Positions 39,001-51,668 of a stretch of 64,000 nucleotides of DNA are shown in pieces. The DNA is from Taeniopygia guttata (Eukaryota > Chordata > Aves > Passeriformes > Estrildidae), in contig NC_133027.1 in the NCBI RefSeq assembly GCF_048771995.1, positions 8,924,001 through 8,988,000 on the forward strand. The letters are read 5' to 3'. The translations under genes were made by a program, and so were the position numbers. The notes under the pieces were generated by a model. That model worked only from the letters and a program-made list of their open reading frames with translations, was not told the origin of the DNA and did not search any database. Position 1 is the stretch's first letter, and each line of letters opens with the position of its first letter.

Positions 39001-42000
39001 TCCATAAATTTCTTCATAAGGTTAAGCATTCTGTATAGCAATGCTTACAGATTGTGACAAAAAATTCAATTTCCCAGAAAGCTGAGGTATTTAATATCAA
39101 ATATATTTTTATCATGAATGAACATGAAATAAAATATCAAGTTCAATTCATAATTTGGCATCTGACTCTGAAATCAAAGTGTATCACCTTGTGAAACACA
39201 GTTTTTCTTCTTCCAAAAATATTGTAGGAAAGAAGCAATCATTACTTTATATTTTATGAATAAAAGAGAGAGCAACTAAGCCAAATAACAAAACATTCTA
39301 TCTATCCAAGATACCAGGTCATAATAAATTACAGTTTATCTTCCAGACCCTTATCCAAAATTATCCACACACTATAAAGGTAAAATGAGCAGCATAATTT
39401 TTTCACCATTTATTTATAAAAAATCTTTTACAGTTTCAGAGCACTGGGAATGGAACATTATGTGTTAGGTTGCATTTTACAGCTCTTCACATCAGATTTT
39501 TCCTTTTTCAATGAAAAGCTTTCTATAAACTTTATCAATGTTTCTGGTTCTTCTCTGGAAAAACAATTTAAACTGTGAAATGTTCTGTTCTGTCACTTCA
39601 AGTTCTTCTAGTGGTCTTGCTGCCTTCTCATTTAAGTCTTCTGGTCAATCACCTTCAGAGAGAGTTGAAAATGATGGGTGGCTGAGGAAATGAGAAGACT
39701 TCTTGTAGTCTTGGTTAATCTGCTACCTTAATTTAAGAATAAAATAGTAGTGGTAAAAAATCAGATCATACTTGGGTTTTACTCCAACAGTAACCAAAAT
39801 CATTGGTTTAAGGACAGAGCAGTTACAGACAATGCTTCACCATCCATCCTCATGCTCCAGTTGTTTCTCAGGAATGTCTTGTGATAGAAATAGTCTCTGT
39901 TTATTTAGTAAACAACACTTAATTTGTATTCTGTGCACTGAATCTATCATTGCTTGAACCTAGTGAAACCCCAGTTCCAGGTGATACCTTCAGGGGTCAT
40001 TTAATGCAAAAAGAAATGATCCTCAGAAGGCTGGTCCTGAGGCCACAAAAAAAAAAAAAAAAAAAAAAGGAGCAAAGGGGGAAATTTATGGAGGTTCTTC
40101 ACTTGGAAATGAACTGTAATATTAAGTGAGGCAGAGTAGCTGATCTTAGCTCATTGACCAGTGAATTCACCTGAAATGTAGAAACCAGATCCACAGACTT
40201 CATATATTAATTGTTCAGTTGTCATTACAAACTGTGTCAACCTTAACATAAAATAAAGAGAAAAAAACCACTAGGGTGACCAAAATACATCAGCTACATT
40301 CCCCTAAAATCAAAGCTTCAGAATAAGGATTTAACAACTTGCAAGCTGAAAGTTCCTCAGACACAGGGCTCCAGATCATGCCTTTGCTACCTGTCTTTTG
40401 GGTGGACTGTGCCTCCAAACACTGTGGGTAATCTACTTGGAAGTTCCTGGTTCAGACTTTCATAATTCGCATCTTAGCCTAAGATACAACTAAGAAATTA
40501 ATTCAATTTCTTACCTGTGATACAATTATTATTATTTAGGCATCCTTCTGCATATCCACCATTTGACAACTTGTTGCCCACAAGTTTAAAAAGCAACTGT
40601 ATTTTTTACAGAATGCTGTTATTACTTAGATCAAAAATCTAGACACTTTTACATATAAGCCTGCATTTCTGGACCTTGGATTGCTGCAGTTTCTTTATAT
40701 TGGCTTTTCAGAAAACCTATCTGGTTAATTTCTGTCAAGGGGACAGGTATAACTTTTCTTGGCAGAAGTCAATAGTTGTTTTTCATTTCATTTCATCAGC
40801 TGGAAAAAGTCCTGGATCTATTTTGCAATTCAGTGGCTAATCTTGAGGGGTCCTAGAATTTCACAGCATGGACCACAAAGGACCAAAGTGTATTGGGTCT
40901 GTATCATCCAGAATACATATTTTCTGCTCATGAATTTGCTTAATCTTTTCAACAACATGGAGTGAGATTATTTAGAGAATTCTATGCTCCAGTCCAGTGT
41001 CTGCTCATGCAATGCATATTGTTCAGCTGGTTCTCTGTGTGAAATGGCCCTGCTGGCCAAGAAGCCTTGGCCATCATGCTGGAAGACAAGAACACTCAGT
41101 GTAGGGTATGAGTGATTAAGCCTTTCTATCCACCCATTAGCACTCGGACCTTTTATTTTGTGCTTGAAGTCTGTCTTTTCCTGCACTCAAATTTTCTCCC
41201 AGATAAGTCTTGTCTGGTGGGACTTCTTGATATGATGGGAGATACATGGCTTCACCTTGATAGATTCAGGACAATGAGCATCTGTCTTTTTCTATTGTTT
41301 TTCATTGACTGGCAGGTGTCAGTGGGTCGTGTGTATCTTTCTCTATTTGCCCATATATAAGTGGGCATTCCTTTGCTCTGACTTTAATATTCATATCTCA
41401 GCTGTGCATGGAAAGTACAAATATGATGTCTTATGTTTTTATCAACACCATTAGCATTAGAAAAGTGCTTGAAAAACACATAAAAATTCACCTCAAGTCT
41501 TTTGTACTGCTGGGTCTTGACAGCAATGGCATTTATGTTTCTATCCTTTCTCAACCATAAGTTAAAGCTCTTAACTGTGAGATTATACTGCTTAGTTTGA
41601 AAGCTTTTGCGAGCCTCTGTAGTATAATAATTTTAATTTAGGGAGCATGTAATTTTAAGTTCTTGCATAACGCCACATATTTTTATGGTATTACTAAAGT
41701 TCGTAATTTTATTTTCCTGTGACAATTAAGTGCACACCAATATTATGGATTTTTTCCCTCCATCACAGCTGAATGAAATTGGAATGGAGTATTATACGGT
41801 AGGTTGGAAGTTCTGATCTCTGGAAATGTTAAAGGTTTTCTAGTTCCCTTGTTACGTATCCATTTCACACATAACCAAATCCATCAATTTGTTCATTTTT
41901 CCCTTCAGCAACCTACAAGCTGTAACCATAAAAATGCAACAAAAACATATTCGCTGTGTACTTATTATCCAGCCCCTTTTCTACAGGTACAGCTCACAGT

Positions 42001-42390
42001 GCTAAAGGAAATTACTTTTGATATTTCACAGATTATATTTGTAAAAATGCTCCTAATTTTAAACACCTGACTGCTCTTAGAGGCCCCTACAGACCCACAA
42101 GGTAAATGTGGTCTTGCTGAGGTGAGATATACTTCATGACTTGACCTGCTGCCCAAAGTCAAATTCCAAGTCAAAACTTACCTAAAAGTCAGTCTTGGTG
42201 TAAAGCAAAGAAGATCCCATGTGTCACTGCAGTGCTTTTAGGATAAGACAGAGAAAAAATTTTGGTGCTATGACCTAAGCCTAACTGCAAGTCATACCAC
42301 ATCTCATGTAATCCTCCAGAATTCAAGCAGAGAACCTGTCATAATTCCAACTTTTTTTTAAATGTTATTTTTAGTAAAGACAGTTTCAAG
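39001..42390. other. AT-rich non-genic DNA
   Basis: No supported gene. Contains a poly(A) tract at 40047-40068. Confidence 0.55.
40047..40068. repeat. Poly(A) tract
   Basis: 22 consecutive A ending in GG. No retrogene body is recognisable upstream. Confidence 0.9.
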
Positions 42391-42790
42391 GAACCATAGA
42401 ACAACTTGTGCTGGAAGTGACCTTAAAGATCATCCATTTCCAACCCTCCTGCCATGGGCAAGGACACCTTTCACCACTCCAGGTTGCTCAAATCCCCATC
42501 CAACCTGACCTTGAACACTTCCAGGGGACAATCTGTGCCGGTGCCTCACCACCCTCACATGCAATAATTTCTTCCTTACACCTAATCTAAACCTCTTCTC
42601 TTTCACATTAAAGACATTCACCCTTGTCCTGCCACTACACGTTCTTGTAAATAATCCCTCTCCATTGTCCTTGTATGTTCCCTTCAGATCCTGGAAATCT
42701 GCAATTCAGTCACCTTTCTCTTCCCCAGTCTGGACAATTCCTATTTTCTACGCATTTATCCATATGAGAGATGCTCCATCCCTCCAATCC
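42391..42790 (-). repeat. CR1 LINE fragment, 3'-complete
   Basis: The + strand reads 'gaaccatagaacaacttgtg', 'ttccaaccctcctgccatgg', 'ccaggttgctcaaatcccca' and 'tccttacacctaatctaaac', the usual minus-strand CR1 order. 5'-truncated, about 400 bp, non-coding. Confidence 0.9.
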
Positions 42791-43382
42791 ATGTCAAAAG
42801 CTTTACAAATTCCCTTGTTTCAGTTCTTGGTAAGTTTTTTTTTTCCCACAGAAACGTTTATTTTTCCCTTTCTGATAAACCCACTCAAAAAAAGTTTTAG
42901 CAATTTTTAAATTCTGTACATAATTTTTATACTAGTGTCTCAGATAAAACAATATAAATGAAATTCTACATACTCATATTATTTTTTTGGGGAGGGAAAA
43001 ATTTGCTGAATTTCTTTTACTTACAGAAAATAATGTAACAGTTATCTTGTCCTGTAAGGCCAACCTCATATGTTAGGCCATCAAATCACAGATACTGTAG
43101 AAAACAGTACCAAGTCATGTTTAGACATTGTTTTTCCACTCATTATCTAGCCATCACATACATTATTCAAAATAATCAATTATACTATGAAAAATGAATA
43201 AGATTTCCCTCTGGGTGCATTCACACCTCCAAGCTAGCTAATCTTATACAATCTACCATCAGAAGAAACAAAAAGAACAAAACAACTAAACCCAGGGAAT
43301 ACAAATCTCTGGAGAAATACTCCGGTAAATCCATTTTAAATATATACTCTGCCTAAGGCTGAGATGTATATACATACACAGA

Positions 43383-43410
43383 CATATATATATATATACA
43401 CATATATATG
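43383..43410. repeat. (TA)n microsatellite
   Basis: TA dinucleotides with one ACAC interruption. Confidence 0.85.
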
Positions 43411-43683
43411 TTAGGGACTCAATTGACTGTAGTGAGAAAAAAACTCTGGTATTGGGTTCTTTTATTGCAGTGAATACCCAGAAATATTGAAGGTGTTACA
43501 CCATCTTAATTAAAAACTGGAACAGATGAGAAGAAATCAGACTTTTAGGTAGCATTTTATCTCAGTTATGTCTGTTATCATGATGCTGAGAATGACCTAT
43601 TCTACCTGCCTCCGATCACAGTATACAGAAAATCTAATAGTAAATATAACTGTGTGTGAAATATAAGCATAAAGATTGTTTGC

Positions 43684-43708
43684 AAAAAAAAAAAAAAAAA
43701 AAAAAAAA
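43684..43708. repeat. Poly(A) tract
   Basis: 25 consecutive A; no associated retrogene seen. Confidence 0.9.
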
Positions 43709-44089
43709 GTAGGATTTCTGAATTAAATTAACAACATTATTTTACAGGAATACTGAATGACAGAATTGGAAGGCAAATCTGAGTTTTCAAGCCCAAGCCC
43801 TGCCTTTTAGTTTTGTCAAATATATCATGTAATGTTTCTGAGATGCTTAAAACAAAGGCTATTCCCATACTGGCCATTTTCAAAGGTTGTTGAAGAATCT
43901 CAATTTGTATATGATTAAAAACACCTTTTGATTATTGATGCTGATGTGCTCATTGCAAATTTATGCTTATTTTCTCTTATATAACCATCACACCTGATTT
44001 TTTACCTGTAAATAACAATAAAAATCTTTCTTTACTCTTCCATCTTCAGCCTAATGGATATAACACTTTCATCTTGAAGTAGTAAAATA

Positions 44090-44780
44090 CAGTGTCCTTT
44101 CACTTATTCTTTTAGTCCTTCTCCAGATATAGGAAAAAATATTTCCATAATTCTTTTGGCTATGCCTTACACATTTTGAGTCACACACTTCCATTTGCAC
44201 GTTATTTTGGGATCAGATAACACGTACAGATATTTCGCCTCCTCACTTATTTCCAAAGGTTGGTCTCCAAGTAAAGCAGGTAATCTTGGTATTAGTGTAC
44301 AAGTGCATGGCCATGCACACAGATCTATTCAATTTGCCTCTTTTCTGTGAATTCATTCCTCAAGGTCATTCAATTTCTCCTGTATGATATTTTCACCCCC
44401 CACTACATATACGATGCCTCTCAACACCATCTCAACAATGAATTTCATTAATTCATACCTATTTTGCACAAAGTCCTTAATGAAAATATTTAATAAGATC
44501 AATCCCAAGATCAGTATTTAAAGAACCTGAAAGTAACTTTTCCCCTTTATGAATTGTCCTCTGCTAATAATATCCATTCTTGTCTCTTTTGGCCAGCCTA
44601 TTTCTTGTATTAAAATTTTTGTTCTAATCCCTATGTTACCTGCTTTAACTAGTAGTACAATATCTGACACCATATCAAATGATTTACTAAAACCAGACAG
44701 ATCAGATCCACTCCATGTCTTTTAATTAGAAAATCAGCTATTTTATCACATAAAGCTGTCAATGACACCATCTAGCTTCA
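44090..44780 (-). repeat. Ancient CR1/L3-type LINE 3' region
   Basis: On the minus strand this matches the long 3' noncoding region of old amniote CR1-like elements. The clearest + strand blocks are 'gtccttaatgaaaatattta', 'gatcaatcccaagatcagta', 'gacaccatatcaaatgattt' and 'actaaaaccagacagatcag', in the expected order. Divergence is much higher than in the other CR1s here. The outer limits are approximate, and the part before 44320 is weaker. Confidence 0.55.
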
Positions 44781-47700
44781 TAAAATTTTGTAATATTTTT
44801 ACCATATTTTCCAATTGCCTTCATGTCTTTATTATTACAAGTACACTGAAAAAGCCTATCCACTATGGAAGACAGGCTCTCAGAGCAGCAGCAATGTGAC
44901 CATACTATTTTCTCCTTTCTGATGTACAGAATATTCCCATACACACCAAAATAATGTTTCAAGAAATATGATCTATTCACTCCTTTTTTATATCTATGAC
45001 TGTGCCTAATGAAAAAAACAGTTTCTCCAGTAACTAGTGATCTATGTGAATATGTCCTGTTCTTCAAATTTTCCTTGGAGCTATGAGTTAAAGTGATTCA
45101 ATCTCTCTACATACTGTGGAAGTGTCAAAGATGCCTGCAAGGCTATATATTTGTCTGCAACGAAAATAAGTTAGGTTACTATTTCACACAATTGCAAAAA
45201 ATAAAAAAAAAAAAAGATGCAAATTCCTAAATTACTTCAGTATTTTTCAAGGTGTTATGTACAACTGGGCTGGAGAGAAAAGCAAATTCCAGTTGTTGTA
45301 GTTGTGCTAGTTAATTAATAAATAAATTTTCAAAAGTGACTGTCAGATGAAAGGATCCATTAACATACAAATTAACAATGGATTTATCAGATCTTTCACC
45401 AGTTAGTGATTATTCAGTCTCCCAGGCCATACAACCATGACAGTCGCTATATGAGCCAAATTCTGTAACTGGTTAATCATTGCCTTCAGGGAGGTTGGCA
45501 AATAACAGAAGGGGAATGCAGATTCAGGAACTTTCCTTTTACAAACTAAGGCCAGAAAATTTGAAATACTTTTTTTAGATTATTTCTCACAATTTCTGAT
45601 TCAAGTCAGGCCTGGAATTTTTTAGGAATAATCATTTTATCAGTAATTTGTAAATTTTCCATAATTTTTTTTTTTTTAAAACAAACATTCTAACAGAGAA
45701 AAAAACTCCTAAACTCCATAACCATACTCCCTAATGGCTTTTTTCACTTAATTTTATTTTGCTACTTCATTAAAAAATGGTTTTCTTGCCTTGAATCCCA
45801 GTGTTCATCCATGACCAGGTTTCACAGACTGGGGCACTCTTTATTCCACTAAGATACAAGAAGAGAATTTTGCAGCAACACGGGTCCCAAAAAGAGATAG
45901 AACATGGATACTAGAAGAAAGGAAACACAATTTATATGAAACATCTATGCGCTTCTTTGGCATAGAAAAGTTTGAACCCAAGATTTTACAAATCTCAGTA
46001 TTCAAAATTTATGGAAAATTAATTATATAGGAATCGTAATAAAACAAGAAAGAAGAAGAGAGATTACAAACTTCCTTATCTCTAGGCTTTATTCCTACTT
46101 TTATCATTATTATATTTTATGTAAAACAAGAACTGGGGTTTCTTTCTACATTTGCTTTTCTGATTTAGGCATGTTACTCACACCTTCATTTTGAGATTAC
46201 ATCGTTTCGTTAACCTGACTCTCTTAAGTAGTAGAAAGTGTTTTTGAAAGCCTGGAAGGATCAGTTCTATTCAAGACTATGTAGCTTACATAAGCAAATA
46301 AATTATCTTTCTGGTAACTTTCAAAAGGCACTGACTTTTCTCCATTTTATGGAGTGGAAAATAAAGAATCTATTTTAGATTACTTCTCCAGCTGGGAGAC
46401 TTAAACTGAGGAATTAATTAGATTAACTTCAGCTGTCTCTTATTTTCTATCTTTATTCTATATAAAGGTGCATTTCTTCTAAATAAATATATTCATGAAC
46501 TAAAACATACGTGGACTTGATGGAACAGAACACTTGATGGCGTGCTGAACTTCAAACACACGAGACATAGCTTGGAAGTCAGAGGGATTATTTCTGCAAA
46601 CGCTTCAGTGGACTAGAGAGAGCATTTAAGAACCAAGCCTTGCTATTACAGTATAGTCCATTAACCATTGGAGAATATGCCCAAGTTTTAAATTTTCTGC
46701 TTTATAAAGGGTTTTACTATAAAATGTTAAATGGCCTTTTCAGCTGAAACTGTAGGGCTAAGAAGGCAAGCCCTTCTGTGCATACCATATTAGTTCTATT
46801 AAAATGATCTGAAATACATTAATTTCCAGTGACCTGTCTTCAAGAATCTTCCAAAAAAAATGTCACAATTAACATCAGACTCCTGCTGTGGGTTTGATTA
46901 TACAGTAAGGAACTAACTTTGCACCTCTGGAAGTTTGACTTAGACCAAAAATGTCTCTGTTGGTTTCAGTTTATTCCCCACTGAGTACATATTCATACCA
47001 CAGAAAAATCACAAAATTTAGCTTGATGAATGCAGCAGCTCCTAGGGGAGGGAGCATGAGGAAGAGAAAGGGAAATACCCCAGATAAGTCCTTAGGCTGA
47101 AAATTACATCATACAGGGATCAGTGCCCTATAAAGGAAATGAAAAAATGGCAAACAGATAGGTAGGCAAGACAGCTGGAGACTAGTGAACAGACAAAACA
47201 GTTACCAAATTTTGGAGTAAAATGGAATGAGATTTGGACCATCCTGCACCAAATGGAATTATGCTAGGAATTCCTGATGCCCTTGGAAAGTGCCAGTACC
47301 CCCACTTCTAAAAAGGATTGCACTTCTGTAGAAAGGGTGCTGTAGGATGTTGACTTAAAGAGGAATTTGAGGAATAAGCCTAGTAATTCATGTATTTTAT
47401 CAAATTACTTAGCACAAAATTAGTTGCCAGAAATGCCTGTATTTATGTTTTTGGTCTGCTGCAATCAGGAAATCCTGCACCTCAAACTATTATGTAGCAA
47501 AAAATATCTTAAGACAACACTTCTTTATATCACATTTAAAAAGCTCTAATAGCATTGAGCTGTTATGGATCAGATTAATCCTTTTAATTCACTGGGAGAC
47601 AGACATGTACAGCTGCCACTTGAAGTTTTAGATCCAAAAGAGCACTGATAACTCAGAAACAGGATAAATTTTCTATATGCTCAGTTACTCAGTGTCTTGT

Positions 47701-50700
47701 GTACCTGAGCATGTACTGAAGGAATTGAGGTCCTGATCTCTCATAGAACCTGCTGAAAATTAGAAGCTCCAGTTCCTTGATGTTTATGAGTCTTACAGGT
47801 CCTCTTCAGGTGAGAGATCAATTGTCATTAATTACTTTCATCCACCATCTAATCTAATTTGAATGTAAATCCTCAGAAGTCCTCTGAAGAGACTTTCCTA
47901 CCATCAGGGTTTCTGTCTATTCTAAATATTTCTTACTGAAATACAGCTGACCGCTTCCCTCACTGAGAATATTTTTATTCAGTTTCCTGAAACCTGTATG
48001 AATTTTTCTTAGCCACTATGGCTTAGAGACTGTTTCTTAACTTTTCTTTTTGCCCATGTATTGTCTGTGACATATATTCCTTGAATCATTAAAGCAGAAG
48101 GGAAGGCAAAGAGTGCCCTTCAGTTCAGTGGCTGTTTGTTGGGATAGTGAGTTTGCTGATAGAAAGGTGATCCCAGATGGTGACAGATGTACACCACACA
48201 AACCAAACCTCAGCATGGTCCCACATGTCTCTGGCTGTTGCAAAGGCTGAGGTGATCAAAACCTGCAGAGGAGGGTTTGTGTTTATCTTTCAAGCTCAAA
48301 TCCAGTGAACAGGCAGTCAGTCATTAGTGGTGTCACGTCCATTATCAGCTGTATTTCCACTTGAAAGACATAAGGGTAGCAAGAGCTTTTCCTGGTCACG
48401 CAGATTTTTTTAGTGGCTAGTGTATGCTGTGGTGCCATGAAAGGTGTCACGTGGTCTGTGTCACGACATCCTCTCTCATACATCATCCAGGCTTGGGTGT
48501 CACCTCTGTGGGACCATTGCCAAAGGCAGCCAGTGTGAGATGTGCCACGTGACAGATAGAAAGACAAGCTGCATGGACATGAGGCTCTTGCCTGTAGAGC
48601 CAGAGAGTGTCTTGAGTGATTTCATTCACTGTTGAAGACAGGGCATCCTCCATGCAACCTGTGAAACAGACGTTTAATACAAGCACACAAAAGAAGAACC
48701 TGAATTCAGGTCTGCCAATTCCCAAATGGATGTGACAGCTATTATCTCTTCGGTTAAGATTTCTCCCAGAAATGTGACTTGAAGTCATTGGCTTTTCCTC
48801 CTGGCTCTGTTAAATGGCTTTCTGAATGGTGTCTGCTGTTACTTTTACCCTTCAGTCCTGAACTCTTCTGGTGCTTTGTTTTGGGGAGTTAGGGGCTAAC
48901 TCAGGAATTTTTTTGGGTAACAAAGAGCCTGGAAGCTTCCTCCTAGCACTGGATCATACCTTCTCCTGCCCTTGTCAGCATCCTGAACGATAAAATCTGG
49001 ATGTTCCCTATCACTGACATGTGCAAGAATTATAACCAGATATAGACTGCCTGGCTGAAGGCTTCATGAATAATTATGGCAGATATAGCACAGCTCTGCA
49101 CTTTGGTCTAGCCTATTTTACCAGCCTCTGCTTGCTGGATCAAATTTTCCTACTAAAAAAAGCATCCTTCAGTTCATTTAATTTTTTTCAGAACAATCGG
49201 ATTTTTCCTACATTAATTAGCACATTTTGTTTTATGAGTCTTACATGGAAAGAAGCTGGGGAATTATTTAGCTTAAGAGAAAATATTAGAACTTGTCAAG
49301 ATCTTTGCTGCTGCTGTTGTTGTTGTTGTTGTACTATGCTCTATTAATGCAGATGAGCAACAAATATGCTTCTATAAATTGAATCTGACTATGGCGGCCC
49401 CAAGAATAACCCAAGGCAGAAAACTAGGTAAAAAAAATACAGAGACAGAAAATCTTTCTCATTATTTTACTATAAAAATCTTAATTAGTCCCAAAGGTTT
49501 TTGTTATAAAATTCAGGTAGGTAAGGCACAGAAACTTTTTGTCAAGCAGACTATGAAAAAGTAGGACAGTGACACAAAAAGAGTTGCAAATGAAGCTAGA
49601 CTTGTATTCTTACAAGTGAAATATTTATAAACCTACACAGTTATCTGCCCATGGAGCAGGTAAGGTAGCATAAATAAATTAAATTTCAGAAATTAATAAT
49701 TTCTTTTAATTGAATTTATCCTTGAAAATTAATAGAATTCTACCAATCTTTGAGGAAAAACTCTCCACACATTTGCTTCTATATGACAGGGGAAAGATTA
49801 TTAGTGCCTTGTAGTATGATGGTTGCAAATTAAATATGGAAGTTTGCAGCAATTTGAATATCATAGGGAAATTATCTTTTCCTGTCTATATCTTTCAGCC
49901 TCTACAGCTAGGATTTTAAAATTAGGCTTATAATATTTTTACATCCCCGAACTATTACCCACAGCTACATTACAGCTAATCAAAAAAGTTCCAGAAATGC
50001 ACAGAAAAACTCAGTAAATGCACGATAGCTCCTGGCACCTCATGACAAGAAATTGGTGCTTGAATGTTATACATGGAGAAATATATCTTGAATTCATGTG
50101 TTATCTCTCAACGTGACCTCTGTTTACAGTCTGTTCCTACAGAATTGTGCTCCACTCCAAACTTGTATTGGGTGTATGCATTGAAAAGCATTGCATACTT
50201 TGTGCTTTGCTTACTTGAGTGATGAAGGCATCCTCTCATTGTAAAACCTGTCTGGAGAACTGACTTGATGTCCTTGTTTACCTTCACTCTGATTCAGCAA
50301 CAGTTATGACACACTGATCATGTCTTCTTTTGAGACCTAAACATTGTATGCCAATTCTTCAGGGTTTTGATTATAAAACTAATAGGCAGTCTTCAGAACT
50401 ATTTCATGTAGGATTCTCTAGCATCTCTCTATAGAAAGCCAGCTGCAACCTGATCTTGGCAAGGACATCTACTGCTGTGAATGATAAGGGAGGAACATCT
50501 ATCCTTTCCACAAACCCCTCATAGACTGAACTGTGAGATGGATGTGACGTCAGCAAGTTGTACATCAGTGGAACAAAAACAAAAGAAAACATATCTATGA
50601 ACATTTAGTACTGGGGCTAGGAAGGGTGACAATTATCCACTTAATTCCTTATTTAATCCCAGCCCTTAAAACCTAAGTCTTATCGACTTCTATATATAGA

Positions 50701-51482
50701 TTTGGGAAGGAATGTTATAGGAAACTGATTTATGACTTTGTATTTTTTTAAATACTGTTATGTTTCACAGGGAAGCAGGATACACATTATCTTCTGGTCA
50801 CCTAAACATTAGATCATAATCCCAGTTATGGCCTTTAACCATCTCAAAAGAGACAAGGTAGGGAAACAAATAGCTGTGAGAAATCAGCAATCTTTATTTA
50901 TGGCAATACAGACATCAAAATTGCTTTACCCAGCAAGAATTCCAGAGATGCACAAGCATAGATCAGTAAAACAGCAGTTCCTAGTAGGTTTTGATACAAA
51001 AGAATGGACTTTTCCTCAGGCATTTTCTTTCCCATCAGCTCACACAGCATTTTCTGTTTATTCACTCAGTAGTATTCATTGATCAATTATTCAGCTGTAC
51101 TTGGCATAAGGAAAGTAATAGTTCACTGGTGAATCAGAAAGTAGGCAACACATGTGTATTCAGTCTTTGTGCAGTTAAATGCCTATACACTGTGTTTTAT
51201 TTTCTGTAAAGTATCAGATGTTTTATAAGTGATAATCCAATAGTATTTGAAATAGGAAGCATTCATTATTTCAATTGCACTGACTTTTTTTTTTAGTGTA
51301 TATCCCAGTAGTATGTGGAAGACTAATTTATATATGGGGAGAGCAGTAATCAATTGCTAGATAATCAACTTCAAAGCACAGACCTCTAGAATAGTGATAT
51401 TTTTGTTAGAAGTTATAGATATAGGATGTTATCTTCCATATGTATCAGTCACTAGTTAGGATGATGATACATTTGGAGTGTT
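44781..51482. other. AT-rich non-genic DNA
   Basis: No supported gene. It includes a short TGC/TGT triplet run (49306-49331) and a CACGTG/TGTCACG-rich patch (48331-48553). The open frames around 48283-48788 have no domain signature. Confidence 0.55.
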
Positions 51483-51668
51483 CATAGAATCATAGAATAG
51501 ATTGGAAAAACCTTAAAGACCATCCAATTCCAGAACCCCTGCCATGGGCAGGGACACCTACACCAGGCTGCTCAAAGCCCCATATGACCTGTCCCTGAAC
51601 ACTTTCAAGGATGGAGCATCCACAGGTTCTCTGGACAACCTGTGCCAGTGTCTCACCACCATCATCTC
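51483..51668 (-). repeat. CR1 LINE 3'-end fragment
   Basis: The + strand begins 'catagaatcatagaatag', the most intact CR1 tail in the window, followed by 'tgccatgggcagggacacct' and 'ctggacaacctgtgccagtg'. About 185 bp, one of the younger copies here. Confidence 0.92.

Larger units (their letters stand above)
42791..44089. other. AT-rich non-genic DNA
   Basis: No supported gene. It holds a TA microsatellite (43383-43410) and a poly(A) run (43684-43708). Confidence 0.55.

Noticed and set aside
40047..43708. Poly(A) tracts (40047, 43684; also 12996) as tails of processed pseudogenes
   Set aside because: No coding-like or SINE body is recognisable upstream and no target duplications were seen.
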